Of a DNA stretch of 64,000 bases, positions 24,255 to 33,381 are shown piece by piece. The position numbers and the translations under genes are program-made. The DNA is from CAZDIO01 sp964505555 (GTDB lineage Bacteria; Bdellovibrionota_C; UBA2361; SZUA-149; CAZDIO01). The notes beneath the pieces are model-generated. The model was not told the origin of the DNA, ran no database searches, and was given only the letters and a program-made list of their open reading frames with translations. The stretch covers positions 1-64,000 of the forward strand of contig CAZDIO010000117.1 in the NCBI GenBank assembly GCA_964505555.1, read 5' to 3'. How positions within the stretch are numbered: the first letter of the stretch is position 1; every line of letters begins with the position of its first letter.

Positions 24255-26141
24255 ATGCCAGAAATAATACCTATACAATCAACTCTTTACGAAACTTGTC
24301 GAAATCTCCCTGAGGCGTTCATACGAATCGCCTCCTCTCAGCCATCACTTCCCGTGTATTTTCAAGCAGTAGAAAATTCTGAAACTGGGAAGAGAGATTG
24401 GCAAAGCGCCAATTATGAAGATGTTTCAAAAAAAATCTGGAAGCTTTCACACTATCTGCTTTCCAAAAACGTTCTTAAAGGGGATGGGGTCGCTATTATT
24501 TCTGGCACCCGCCCAGAGTGGCTTCTTTCTGACCTCGCCATTCAAGCAGTCGGTGGGATCTCAGTTTCTGTGTATCAATCTCTCAATGAAGAGGAATCCG
24601 GATACATTCTCTTTGATTCTCAAGCCTCAGTAGTCTTTGCAGAAAACAAAGAACAAGTAGGAAAGATCTTATCCCTCCTTCAAAAACCATTTCCTATTCC
24701 AAGCACAGAAAACAGACCCGCACAAAACGTCTCCATTCAGATTAAGCAAATAATCACATTTGAAAAAGTCTCCCCCCACCCTCTTGTGATTTCACTTGAT
24801 GAAATTTTTAAAAACTCCGCTCTCTCTCAAACACCCCCAACGCAGATATCTTCCCTTATGAAAGACGATATTGCTTCTCTCGTGTATACTTCAGGAACAA
24901 CTGGCCCTCCGAAGGGAGTCATTCAATCTCATGGAAACCACCTTGCAAATATTGATCAATCAACAAAAACGGGCCTCTTTGCGCTCAATGGCGATATCTT
25001 CTTGTTTCTTCCGCTTGCACATTCCTTTGCACGATTAATTGGTTATCTCGGCTTTATGACCACCACCGCACTGAAGTTCCCTGCGATTGTCGATCGCGAG
25101 ACTTCAAATCTTCATGCTGCATCCGTATTACGAGACCTCCGTGAAGCAAACGCTCAGGTTATTCCGACCGTCCCACGTATTCTTGAAAAGATGCTCGTAG
25201 GACTTCGCCAAAAAGCCTCTTCGAGAAGCCTTGGGGGTATGTTACTTCGAACTACTCTCTCTGTCGCAAAAGATCGTTATCAACAACAAAAAGAAAAAAA
25301 ACGCCCTCATCTAAAATCGTCCATACTCTTCCTCCTCACCACTCCACTTCGAAGAAAAATTCAACACAGCCTTTTTGGAAAACGTTTCTCACATATCGTC
25401 TCCGGGGGTGCAAAATTGCCGGTGGAAGTAACTGAGTCTTTTGATGCATTAGGAATTACCATTTATGAAGGGTATGGCTTAACAGAAACGTGTGTCGCTA
25501 CAAATGTTAACCGAATTAATAAAAACAAAATTGGAAGTGTTGGTCCCGCTCTTCAGGGGATTGAATTAAAAATCTCAAGCGACGGTGAAATTTTATTTCG
25601 CGGCCCAAACATCACTCGAGGCTACCTCAATAGACCACTTGCCACAGACGCACAGTGGGATACAGCAGGGTGGTTTCATACCGGAGATCTCGGTCGATTA
25701 GACGAAGATGGATATCTCTATATTACTGGAAGAAAAAAAGAGCTAATCGTTACCGCAGGGGGTAAAAAAATAGCCCCACAGCCAATTGAGGAACAACTAC
25801 AAGCATCTCCCTATATCTCTCACGCCCTTGTTTATGGAGAGGGTCGACCGTATTGTATTGCGTTACTCTCCTTGGAAAAGGAATCATTAAAAAGTCGGCT
25901 TTCTTCTTTAAGCGGAGAGATCGGTTCTCACCCTGAAGTTCTAAAGATCATCGAAAATGAGATAGAGAAGGTAAACGCTCACCTCTCGCGATTTGAATCG
26001 ATTAAAACTTTTCGAGTTATTCCCTTTGAACTGACTGTAGAAAATGGGTTCCTTACCCCTACTTTTAAAGTTAAGCGCGGGCTTGTTTTTGAGAGTTTTA
26101 AAGATCTCATTGAATCCGCCTATCATAAAACACAGAATTAG
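24255..26141 (+). CDS. Long-chain acyl-CoA synthetase (AMP-forming, FAA1/FadD15-like)
   Basis: An adenylate-forming enzyme that activates fatty acids with ATP and CoA for beta-oxidation or lipid synthesis. The 628 aa length fits the FAA1-like (COG1022) group. Motifs: the P-loop SLVYTSGTTGPPKGVI (about 213-228), FLPLAHSFAR, the YEGYGLTET adenylate-binding motif (about 400), TGDLGRLDEDGYLYITGR and the C-terminal-domain lysine region KELIVTAGGKKI. A possible partner is the acyl-CoA dehydrogenase on the other strand. An alternative job is supplying acyl-CoA starters to the type III polyketide synthase at 55 kb. The ribosome site (TGGA) is weak. Confidence 0.92.
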   Translation: MPEIIPIQSTLYETCRNLPEAFIRIASSQPSLPVYFQAVENSETGKRDWQSANYEDVSKKIWKLSHYLLSKNVLKGDGVAIISGTRPEWLLSDLAIQAVGGISVSVYQSLNEEESGYILFDSQASVVFAENKEQVGKILSLLQKPFPIPSTENRPAQNVSIQIKQIITFEKVSPHPLVISLDEIFKNSALSQTPPTQISSLMKDDIASLVYTSGTTGPPKGVIQSHGNHLANIDQSTKTGLFALNGDIFLFLPLAHSFARLIGYLGFMTTTALKFPAIVDRETSNLHAASVLRDLREANAQVIPTVPRILEKMLVGLRQKASSRSLGGMLLRTTLSVAKDRYQQQKEKKRPHLKSSILFLLTTPLRRKIQHSLFGKRFSHIVSGGAKLPVEVTESFDALGITIYEGYGLTETCVATNVNRINKNKIGSVGPALQGIELKISSDGEILFRGPNITRGYLNRPLATDAQWDTAGWFHTGDLGRLDEDGYLYITGRKKELIVTAGGKKIAPQPIEEQLQASPYISHALVYGEGRPYCIALLSLEKESLKSRLSSLSGEIGSHPEVLKIIENEIEKVNAHLSRFESIKTFRVIPFELTVENGFLTPTFKVKRGLVFESFKDLIESAYHKTQN

Positions 26142-26201
26142 ACTTATTTTGTTGCATTTAATGTTAAGTTTAAGTATTTTTACCCTTATTCCGAATCTTT
26201 T

Positions 26202-26210
26202 TGATATAAT
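26202..26210 (+). promoter_or_regulatory. Extended -10 promoter element of glutamine synthetase
   Basis: TGATATAAT is a perfect extended -10 (TGN plus TATAAT). It lies 33 bases before the glnA ATG, giving a leader of about 25 bases that ends with AGGA (26231-26234). No good -35 sits at standard distance, as expected of extended -10 promoters. No sigma-54 site was seen. Confidence 0.6.
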
Positions 26211-26243
26211 ATACGTAACAATTAATTAAAAGGACCGCCCGCC

Positions 26244-27677
26244 ATGGAATTAAGACAGTTCCTTGAAATACCATACGATGAGCTCGAAAAGATTAACCTC
26301 GAAGCCAAAGAAAAAGTTAAACGACGAACTTCAGATTCAAGCCTAAAAGATTACTACGTAAAATATCTCGCCGATGAAAAGCGGCTCAAAGCAGTCACGG
26401 TTTGCTTTACTGATATTGAAGGTCGATTTCATATGCTCGATTACGACAAGAAATTTCTTGTTAAATCATTTGATAATCTCACCTTTGATGGTTCCTCAAT
26501 ACGTGGTTTTTCACAGGTTAGTGAGTCCGATCTCCGACTAGAAGTAGATTGGGGGTCTTTTCGGTGGCTTCCAAGCGATGTTTTTGGACCGGGGAAGGTA
26601 ATTGTTTTTGCACTTATTCGCGATCGCGATGGTAGTCTCTATCCTTCCGACATGCGAGCGATGTTAAAAAATTACACGGACGAACTCTTTGCAAAAAAAG
26701 GAATCACCTCAAATATCTCCGTTGAGTGCGAGGGCTTTCTCTTTGAAGGATTAAATGCTGAACAGCATTATAATTCAAGAGATGGCTTTTCCCTCGTCTC
26801 CAGCGGGGGATACTTTAACTCGCTTCCAAAAGATCCTTTAAAACTCTTTATTGACGCTTTTGCAGAAGCACAAAGAGCGCTCGGTTTTGAAAATGAAAAG
26901 GATCACCCGGAAGTTGCCCCATCGCAGTTTGAATTAAACTATACGTATTGCGATGCGCTTCTTGCTGCCGATCAACTTCAACTTTACAAATTAGTCGCTC
27001 GGCAGGTAGCTGCAAACATGGGGGTAACCGCGTCATTTCTTCCAAAACCAATCGCGGGCATCAATGGAAGTGGGATGCATTGCAATATGTCACTTTCAAA
27101 AGATGGGAAAAATCTATTCTTTGATCAGCAAGGTGATGATGGACTCTCTTCAACGGCGTGGAACTTCATTGACCGGTTACTCCATAGCGCAAATGATATC
27201 TGCTTAATAATGAATAGTAGTGTCAATGCGTATCGTCGGCTCGATCCGCACTTTGAAGCACCAAATCAGATTCGCTCTTCTGCCGTGGACCGCACCTCGA
27301 TGATTCGTGTCCCACTGGCAAATGAAAAATCAGCACGAATTGAGGTGCGCACCGTGGCTCCTGATTCAAATCCCTATCTGACTTTTTTAACATTACTCAG
27401 AACCGGCCTTGATGGGCCAGTCAGTACGGCAGATCCTTCTGAAAACCGTAGGACGAGAACCCGCATCTTGCCAGATAACATCTACGACGCCATTCGCTTG
27501 ATGAAAGGCAGTGAGTGGGTATCTGAATTACTTGGAGCAGAATGTGTGGAGAAGTTTCTCCAAAGAAAAACCGCCTCTGCAAACCGCTGCCCAAAAGAAC
27601 TAGGGAGTATTGTAAAAACAAGTGAGATCTTGTTTCACCATGAGGTGACAAACCAATATTTGTGGAATCATTTTTAG
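26244..27677 (+). CDS. glnA: Glutamine synthetase, type I
   Basis: Makes glutamine from glutamate, ammonia and ATP. The 477 aa length fits GSI. Motifs seen: TFDGSSIRGF, VECEGFLFEG (metal-binding glutamate), HPEVAPSQFELNY, the ATP-site block INGSGMHCNMSL, NSSVNAYRRL and NEKSARIEVRT. The adenylylation loop with its NLYDLP tyrosine is not recognisable; the region runs RTRTRILPDNIYDAIR instead, so control by GlnE-type adenylylation is doubtful. Many residues differ from classic GlnA, so a GSI-like paralogue acting on another amine is possible. An extended -10 promoter precedes it and a hairpin terminator follows. Confidence 0.88.
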   Translation: MELRQFLEIPYDELEKINLEAKEKVKRRTSDSSLKDYYVKYLADEKRLKAVTVCFTDIEGRFHMLDYDKKFLVKSFDNLTFDGSSIRGFSQVSESDLRLEVDWGSFRWLPSDVFGPGKVIVFALIRDRDGSLYPSDMRAMLKNYTDELFAKKGITSNISVECEGFLFEGLNAEQHYNSRDGFSLVSSGGYFNSLPKDPLKLFIDAFAEAQRALGFENEKDHPEVAPSQFELNYTYCDALLAADQLQLYKLVARQVAANMGVTASFLPKPIAGINGSGMHCNMSLSKDGKNLFFDQQGDDGLSSTAWNFIDRLLHSANDICLIMNSSVNAYRRLDPHFEAPNQIRSSAVDRTSMIRVPLANEKSARIEVRTVAPDSNPYLTFLTLLRTGLDGPVSTADPSENRRTRTRILPDNIYDAIRLMKGSEWVSELLGAECVEKFLQRKTASANRCPKELGSIVKTSEILFHHEVTNQYLWNHF

Positions 27678-27711
27678 TACTCTCACCGCACCTTTAGAAT
27701 CGGGGGAAGGA

Positions 27712-27760
27712 TTTTTAACGCAGAGGGGGAATATTAATCTCTTTACCCCTGCGTTAAAAA
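27712..27760 (+). terminator. Rho-independent terminator after glnA
   Basis: TTTTTAACGCAG (27712-27723) pairs with CTGCGTTAAAAA (27749-27760), extended inward by a GGGG/CCCC block with a small bulge and a 16-base loop. The A/T ends make it usable on both strands. It lies 34 bases after the glnA stop. Confidence 0.7.
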
Positions 27761-27883
27761 ACACTTACATTTGAACTGCTTACCCCCTCAAAAACAAGCC
27801 CACCACCCCCCACACCCCCCTCAAGAAACACTCCTAGGTAGTCGATTTCCTTATTGAAAACTAAAACGTGCAAAATCTTAACG

Positions 27884-30025
27884 ATGGACTCACCTACAAA
27901 AAACGATATTTTTTACCTTGAGCCAGGATCGCTCATTAATCAGCGATACGAAGTCGTTCGCACCCTTGGTGCGGGGGGGATGGGGACCGTGGTGCAGGTC
28001 ATTGACCGCTCACTAGAAAACGAAGTTATCGCCTTAAAGATTCTTAACCCGAGTCTTGTCAGCGAACAGGTGACGTTTGCTCGATTTCGAAATGAAGTGC
28101 TCATCGCCAGACAACTGACCCACCCCAGCATCGTTCGCACCTACGATTTTGGAAAAACCGAACAAGGGTATTTCTATATCTCCATGGAGTATGTCGAGGG
28201 AAAGAGCTTACACCGAAAAATTTATGAGCGGGGCGGAAACAAACTAACCTTTGATGAGATCATCTCAATCCTTCTTCACGTTCTTGAAGCACTCTCCTAC
28301 GCACATAAGAAAAACGTCATTCATCGTGACATCAAACCAGACAATATCCTTCTTTCAGAAACGGGAGAGGTAAAGGTAAGCGATTTTGGTCTCGCAAGAA
28401 CAAACTCTCTTGATAAGGGACTTACAGCGACTGGGGAAACCGTAGGCACACCAGCGTACATGGCTCCGGAGCAGATTCGGAGCGAACCTATTGATGGGCG
28501 GGTTGATATCTATGCCTTGGGAGTAACCGCCTATGAGATGGTGGTTAGAAGGAGGCCATTTGTTGCTGAAGCGTGGTTTGATCTCGCCACGAAACATCTT
28601 ACCGAACCGTTTCCTACTTTTAATGAAGAGATCGAGGGTATTCCCTCCTGGTATGAATCTTTTATCCTTACGTGTACCCAAAAAAACAGAGAGGATAGAT
28701 TTTCCTCCGCAGAGGAAGCACTCAAAGTCCTAGAAAGCCACGTTCAAAACCCATCAAAAGCAGAAGTTCAATACGAACGAAGAAAACCGCTGATTTTATC
28801 CTTCTATACTTCGCAAACAGAAAGAGGAAAAAAGCTCTATAGAAAACTCCTCCTCTCCTGCCTCTTTCTTCTTTCGGCATTATCGTTTCTTGTTTTTTCT
28901 CGGTACCATCAAGGCTTCCACAATGCTTTAGCCAGTATATTGCTAAAGGCGGAAAGCGCGGTGGGATTTTACTTCTCTCCGCTAAAGAAATTAATCGGAA
29001 CTGATCTCGTTTTAAACGAAAGTGCGTGGTTTCAACACATCGAAAACAATCATCTCAATGAAACCGCAGTTCTTCTTGAGGCGGGGATGAATCCAAATAT
29101 CGAAGATGCACAAGGCCGATCGGCACTCCACCTGGTAGCAGAAAATAGTTTTAGCGACCTTGCGCTTTTGCTGCTCTCATACCAAGCAAATCCAAACGTC
29201 ATCGACCGAGATGAAATGACTCCGCTGATGCACTCAAGTAAGCGCGGGAATACCTCTCTCGTCTATGCGCTTCTTGCAAATGGAGCCTATGTAAACGCAC
29301 GGGATAAAAGTGGAAGTACCGCGTTAATCTACGCCTCAATTTCAGGAAATGTGAGTGTGCTTCAAGCCCTTCTTGACCGCGGAGCGTATGTAAACGTTCG
29401 TGATAATAACGGAAAGAGCGCTCTCATTCACGCCGCAGAGCGTGGCGCACGAGCGGTTATTCAGGTACTTCTTGATAAGAATGCAGATGTTAACATTAAA
29501 GACAATGAGGGGAATACCTCGTTAATGATGGCTGCAAAAAGTCGTGATCTTGATCTTGTCCAACCACTTCTCCAAGCAGGAGCTGATGTTGAACTTACCA
29601 ATAATGAAGGAAAAAATGTTTTTAATTTCATAAATAAGTTAAACGATACCGCCCTCTATGAGATTCTCGCTGCTGCAAAACCAAGCGTCGTCGTTTCTGA
29701 AGAAGATCCGATCCCCAATATTACTCCACAACGAGAACTCATTCGAAAAACCAGGCTACGGGTAAAAGGAGAGCCTACCGGGGTCTGGGAATTTAGCCGC
29801 ACCCGGACACTTAAAGAGATTACCGTGCAGGTGCGAAATGATGGAGAGGAAGTAGCAAAAGAAATTACCGTAACGGCAAAAATTCCAGATGGGAAAGAAT
29901 TTAAACTCACCGGACCTTCAGAGCTGAAACCCCGAGAGATTCAGCCCTATACTATTCAAATAGACGAAATTGTCTTTCGTTACGGAAAAATAACCGTAGA
30001 TATGAAATGCGAAAATTGCTTTTAA
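27884..30025 (+). CDS. Membrane Ser/Thr protein kinase with extracytoplasmic ankyrin repeats
   Basis: A 713-residue eukaryotic-type (Hanks) kinase. Kinase domain at 22-285: glycine loop GAGGMG (29-34), K52, catalytic loop HRDIKPDN (H147, D149, N154), DFG (167-169), and APE (about 194-196). One membrane helix follows (about 321-339). Outside it lie about six ankyrin repeats (380-600, e.g. GSTALIYASISGNV) and a C-terminal Ig-like beta domain (about 630-713). The usual PASTA or TPR sensor is thus replaced by ankyrins. A TTG 30 bases upstream could also start translation; neither start has a strong ribosome site. Its 3' end overlaps the TadE-like gene by 19 bases. Substrates are unknown. Confidence 0.9.
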   Translation: MDSPTKNDIFYLEPGSLINQRYEVVRTLGAGGMGTVVQVIDRSLENEVIALKILNPSLVSEQVTFARFRNEVLIARQLTHPSIVRTYDFGKTEQGYFYISMEYVEGKSLHRKIYERGGNKLTFDEIISILLHVLEALSYAHKKNVIHRDIKPDNILLSETGEVKVSDFGLARTNSLDKGLTATGETVGTPAYMAPEQIRSEPIDGRVDIYALGVTAYEMVVRRRPFVAEAWFDLATKHLTEPFPTFNEEIEGIPSWYESFILTCTQKNREDRFSSAEEALKVLESHVQNPSKAEVQYERRKPLILSFYTSQTERGKKLYRKLLLSCLFLLSALSFLVFSRYHQGFHNALASILLKAESAVGFYFSPLKKLIGTDLVLNESAWFQHIENNHLNETAVLLEAGMNPNIEDAQGRSALHLVAENSFSDLALLLLSYQANPNVIDRDEMTPLMHSSKRGNTSLVYALLANGAYVNARDKSGSTALIYASISGNVSVLQALLDRGAYVNVRDNNGKSALIHAAERGARAVIQVLLDKNADVNIKDNEGNTSLMMAAKSRDLDLVQPLLQAGADVELTNNEGKNVFNFINKLNDTALYEILAAAKPSVVVSEEDPIPNITPQRELIRKTRLRVKGEPTGVWEFSRTRTLKEITVQVRNDGEEVAKEITVTAKIPDGKEFKLTGPSELKPREIQPYTIQIDEIVFRYGKITVDMKCENCF

Positions 30026-30516
30026 CGCAGAATTTCGAAGCCAAAAACACTCGCCATCAAGCGCGGGGTATCGCGATTTTAGAGATCGTGATCATCATTC
30101 CCCTATTAGTTTTTCTTTTTACAGCAATTTATGACCTCGGCTCAGTCCTCAATACCTACTTGAGACTCACCTCTGTTGTTCATCAAGGGGTAAGAATGGC
30201 AACCAGGGTCAACAACCTTGATACGGGAGATTTTTCAGGACTAAGTTCTGGTCAAGCGTGTCAGAACGTCTCGCCCCCTTCAAAAACTCACTCCTCTATT
30301 CAAAACAGAGTTGAGAAATTAATTCTCCTTCTTCAACAACGACTTCCAATTACGAGTTATTGTATTGACTCTGGGCGAGTTTTTATTGTTCCAGGAAGCA
30401 TTGATCCCTTACACAACACGGTGTATGTGCGAATCAATATAACGTTTCGTGGGTTTTTTCCGGGGTTTAGAAATTTACAGATCTCAACAATCGCTCGAGC
30501 GCCCTATCTCTCTTGA
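30007..30516 (+). CDS. TadE-like pseudopilin
   Basis: A 169-residue protein with the TadE/TadG layout: a short basic leader, then GIAILEIVIIIPLLVFLF (glutamate followed by a hydrophobic helix), and a globular extracytoplasmic part with cysteines. TadE-type minor pseudopilins belong to the tight-adherence (Flp) secretion/pilus system. No tad ATPase, secretin or prepilin peptidase is in this window. The start overlaps the kinase gene by 19 bases, so translation is likely coupled and the two products may act together. Confidence 0.78.
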   Translation: MRKLLLTQNFEAKNTRHQARGIAILEIVIIIPLLVFLFTAIYDLGSVLNTYLRLTSVVHQGVRMATRVNNLDTGDFSGLSSGQACQNVSPPSKTHSSIQNRVEKLILLLQQRLPITSYCIDSGRVFIVPGSIDPLHNTVYVRINITFRGFFPGFRNLQISTIARAPYLS

Positions 30517-30540
30517 AAACAAACTAATCGCTGGTGTGGG

Positions 30541-30984
30541 TTATGTTCCTGAAAACATATCAGCAAGTGCTCGACACGCATCGGTGACGGTAAATATTCC
30601 TATAAGTTTATCGTTCTCTGCAACCAAAGCACTTCCTATCTGATTATCTGCCATGTGACGCGCAACTTCTGCAACCGGAGTATTTCGAGATACAATATAT
30701 GGATCACTTGTATAGGCGTCTTTGACAGTAAGATTCTCTGGGGATTCTTTTAACTGAGCAAGAATAAAATTTATGTCTCGGTCGCTAATAACCCCGATAA
30801 GTTCTCCACCACTTTTTACTGGCAGATGACGAACGACGAGCTTCTCCATGAACTCTTTTGCGACAGCAAGAGATTGGTCTAAGCCTACGGTTTGTGGCGC
30901 AGGAGTCATGAGTTTTTCAATAACGATTATTTCTGCCATTTTCCGAAATTTTTTTCCTAGAGATTCTTCTGACTTGATTTTCAT
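30541..30984 (-). CDS. CBS-domain pair protein
   Basis: A 147-residue protein made of two CBS domains (about 25-80 and 90-145): KLMTPAPQTVGLDQSL, HLPVKSGGELIGVISDRDI and SALVAENDKLIGIFTVTD. Such stand-alone pairs bind adenosyl nucleotides and sense energy state, or act on partner enzymes. The ATG lies 2 bases after the stop of the upstream glyoxalase-fold gene, so the two are one operon. An internal ATG at residue 16 is an alternative start. Confidence 0.85.
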   Translation of the reverse strand: MKIKSEESLGKKFRKMAEIIVIEKLMTPAPQTVGLDQSLAVAKEFMEKLVVRHLPVKSGGELIGVISDRDINFILAQLKESPENLTVKDAYTSDPYIVSRNTPVAEVARHMADNQIGSALVAENDKLIGIFTVTDACRALADMFSGT

Positions 30985-30986
30985 TG

Positions 30987-31352
30987 TTATTCTGGAGAAT
31001 GAAGGGCGATCCGGTTTCCTTCGCTGTCGAGGATCACGGCTCGAAAGCCGTACTGTCCGATCTGGTGTTTTCGCTTAAGAACTTTTCCACCATTTTTTTC
31101 TACCGCGCTCAATGCGTCATCCATCCGCTCTTCTACATTTAGATACACTAGTGGACCTTCTCGGCCTGGGGCTTCGTTGTCACTTGTAAAAAGACACGCG
31201 CCAACCTCCTCACTCCCATGTGGCAACATACCGATAGCCATTTCAGGAAACGATTCCTTCTTTACTTCCGCACCCAGCACTGCTGAATAAAATCGAATCG
31301 CGCGATCAAGGTCGACTACAGGAATGTCGCACCAAACAATTCGATTTGCCAT
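30987..31352 (-). CDS. VOC (glyoxalase/dioxygenase-fold) protein
   Basis: A 121-residue vicinal-oxygen-chelate superfamily protein: IVWCDIPVVDLDRAIRFYSAVLG at the start, GPLVYLNVEERMDDALSAVE in the middle and the FRAVILDSEGNRIALHS end (each read in two strands of the fold). Members bind a metal and act as lyases, dioxygenases or antibiotic-binding proteins; no specific reaction can be assigned. GGAG lies 9 bases before the ATG. It is upstream of, and probably co-transcribed with, the CBS gene. Confidence 0.85.
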   Translation of the reverse strand: MANRIVWCDIPVVDLDRAIRFYSAVLGAEVKKESFPEMAIGMLPHGSEEVGACLFTSDNEAPGREGPLVYLNVEERMDDALSAVEKNGGKVLKRKHQIGQYGFRAVILDSEGNRIALHSPE

Positions 31353-31484
31353 CTTCTCTCACTCCAAAAATACCTACGAAAGAATCTTAATGTTCCTTAC
31401 TATACATGGCTTTAAGCAAACACAGCAACCCACTACTAAAGGATTGATTGTTGATGAAGAGGGCCCAAATTCTATATGTTTTAA

Positions 31485-31652
31485 CTTAGACTTAGACTTA
31501 GACTTCACGTCTTTAAGCCTTCTCCTTAAACTAAACTTAGCCTTGCTCTTGCACTAAGTGGAATTTAGAGCAAGTGCAAGGCTAAGTTTAGGTTAAGGAG
31601 AGGTCTAAGTGAAAGTCTAAGATAGTGTATAAAAACTTTTAGGATCTTAGAC
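31485..31652. repeat. Long imperfect hairpin with CTTAGA hexamer repeats
   Basis: Three head-to-tail CTTAGA units (31485-31502) lead into an arm at about 31497-31555 that pairs with 31564-31621. The core (31521-31546 with 31576-31601) matches at 25 of 26 positions, and the arms are joined by a loop of under 10 bases. Further CTTAGAC words occur at 31642-31650. The element fills most of the 301-base gap after dapB (minus strand). It could end the dap operon transcript, act as a stable RNA hairpin, or be a MITE-like insertion. Confidence 0.7.
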
Positions 31653-31653
31653 T

Positions 31654-32463
31654 TCACCGTGAAAAGATATCTGCCATTTGGTACAAACCAGGAGGTTTTT
31701 TAACTAGCCAGGAAGCACCTTTCAGGGCCCCCTGTGCAAAGACCCTTCGATTCGTTACCCGATGAGTAAGCTCCAGTCGTTCTCCATCCCCAATAAAATA
31801 GATCGTATGCTCGCCGGTCACGTCCCCACCCCGTACGGCTTGAATACCGATCGCACGATCTTTTCGAAGGGCTTGATTTCCCTGACGAGACAACTCACTG
31901 ACTTTTTCAAAGCTCTGACCTCTTGCGTTGGCGATCGCCGCTCCTAGAGAGATTGCAGTTCCACTTGGAGCATCTTTCTTTGCACGATGATGGATCTCTA
32001 CTATTTCCACATCATACTTCTCATCCAGCATACTCGATGCTTGAACGGCAAGTGCGGTCATCACCGCAATCCCGATGCTGGTGTTTGCAGTTTTAATTAC
32101 CGGGACTCGTTTTGAAAGCTCACGAAGGAGTGGTTCAAACTCTGGTCCTAGCCCTGTGGTTCCCACAAAAAGAGGGATCTGCGCTTTGGAGGCAACTTCA
32201 ATGGCGTGCTTCGTCCCTAATGGAGAGGAGAAATCAATCATTAAATCTGCTTCCGAACATTGTGCTTCCCATGCTGTCGTAATCGGACGCTCCACTCCGG
32301 GAATTAACGTCCCCAAGCAGGGATTCCCCTCATCAACAATTCCTGAAAGGATCCGCACTTTCGATATCCCCTTCTCCTGAAAGGATCTGCTCTCTGTAAT
32401 AATTGCCTGTCCCATCTTACCGGTGGCACCAACGAGACAAATGTTGAGAGAGCTCTGCATCAT
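31654..32463 (-). CDS. dapB: 4-hydroxy-tetrahydrodipicolinate reductase
   Basis: Second step of the diaminopimelate/lysine branch, using NAD(P)H. 269 aa. Motifs: the dinucleotide site CLVGATGKMGQAI near residue 10, FVGTTGL, and the catalytic block EIHHRAKKDAPSGTA (H-H and K-D-x-P-S-G-T). It follows dapA by 2 bases and is the last gene of a seven-gene minus-strand unit, followed by the CTTAGA hairpin. Confidence 0.97.
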   Translation of the reverse strand: MMQSSLNICLVGATGKMGQAIITESRSFQEKGISKVRILSGIVDEGNPCLGTLIPGVERPITTAWEAQCSEADLMIDFSSPLGTKHAIEVASKAQIPLFVGTTGLGPEFEPLLRELSKRVPVIKTANTSIGIAVMTALAVQASSMLDEKYDVEIVEIHHRAKKDAPSGTAISLGAAIANARGQSFEKVSELSRQGNQALRKDRAIGIQAVRGGDVTGEHTIYFIGDGERLELTHRVTNRRVFAQGALKGASWLVKKPPGLYQMADIFSR

Positions 32464-32465
32464 CG

Positions 32466-33338
32466 TTACTGGAGTAATCCTTGAAGAGTTTTTCTTGTTT
32501 CTTCACCCACTGAAACAAGAGGAAGACGAAGTGAATCATTTGGAATACGACCAAGAATTTTTAACGCTGCCTTGGCTGGAGCTGGATTTGTTTCCTTAAA
32601 AAGAGCGCGCGTAATCGGCAAACACGCAAGTTGCGCTTTTAAAGCCTCCTGATGTGCACCTTTTTTCCAGCACTCGGTAATTGCCACCATTTCTTCAGGG
32701 ATCACATTAGAGACAGCAGAGATTACTCCCTTTCCTCCAGCAGCGAGAATAAGATACGTAAGCGCATCCTCTCCTGAAAAGATCTCAAACTTATCACCTA
32801 CTTTTTCTGCAAGCGCCATTAACTTATCTGCAGAGGCGCTCGACTCTTTAATCGCAAAGATCTCTCGCACTCGTGAGAGTTTCTCAAAGGTTTCAATAGA
32901 GATGTCTACTGAGGTTCGTCCTGGGATATTATAAACAACGATCGGCATCCCCCCCTCTTTGGCAACGGCGGAGAAGTGTTGGAAAAGTCCCTCTTGAGTT
33001 GGCTTATTATAGTAAGGAGAAACTACCAGCACCGCATCAGCGCCGAGCTCTTTTGCTGATCGAGTATATTCAATAGTTGTTTTAGTGCAATTAGTTCCGG
33101 TACCAACAACAATGGGCACTCTCTTGTTAACAAAGGAAACCACCTGCTTTACAAGCGCGATTCGCTCAGTAGCATTAAGCGTTGCTGACTCTCCCGTTGT
33201 TCCTGCAACAACAAATCCTCTGATACCTTTCTCAATCTGCCAATGAATGAGCCCCTCTAAAGCTTCATAATCAATCTCTGCCTGGGTGCCCTTAAATGGC
33301 GTAATCAATGCTGTAATTACCCCCTCTAAGATACTCAT
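32466..33338 (-). CDS. dapA: 4-hydroxy-tetrahydrodipicolinate synthase
   Basis: Condenses pyruvate and aspartate semialdehyde; first committed step of the diaminopimelate pathway. 290 aa TIM barrel. Motifs: ALITPFKG, GTTGESATLN, SPYYNKPTQEGLFQHF (with the catalytic tyrosine), YNIPGRTSVDI and the Schiff-base lysine in FAIKESSAS. AAGGAG precedes the ATG. N-acetylneuraminate lyases share the fold, but the dapB/dapF context settles the role. Confidence 0.97.
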   Translation of the reverse strand: MSILEGVITALITPFKGTQAEIDYEALEGLIHWQIEKGIRGFVVAGTTGESATLNATERIALVKQVVSFVNKRVPIVVGTGTNCTKTTIEYTRSAKELGADAVLVVSPYYNKPTQEGLFQHFSAVAKEGGMPIVVYNIPGRTSVDISIETFEKLSRVREIFAIKESSASADKLMALAEKVGDKFEIFSGEDALTYLILAAGGKGVISAVSNVIPEEMVAITECWKKGAHQEALKAQLACLPITRALFKETNPAPAKAALKILGRIPNDSLRLPLVSVGEETRKTLQGLLQ

Positions 33339-33381
33339 GTTCTCCTTACAATCTTTAATAAATTGCTATGCTAACAAATTT

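Noticed and set aside
31485..31502. CRISPR-like array from the repeated CTTAGA units
   Set aside because: Units are six bases with no spacers; they are a simple tandem repeat at the foot of a hairpin.
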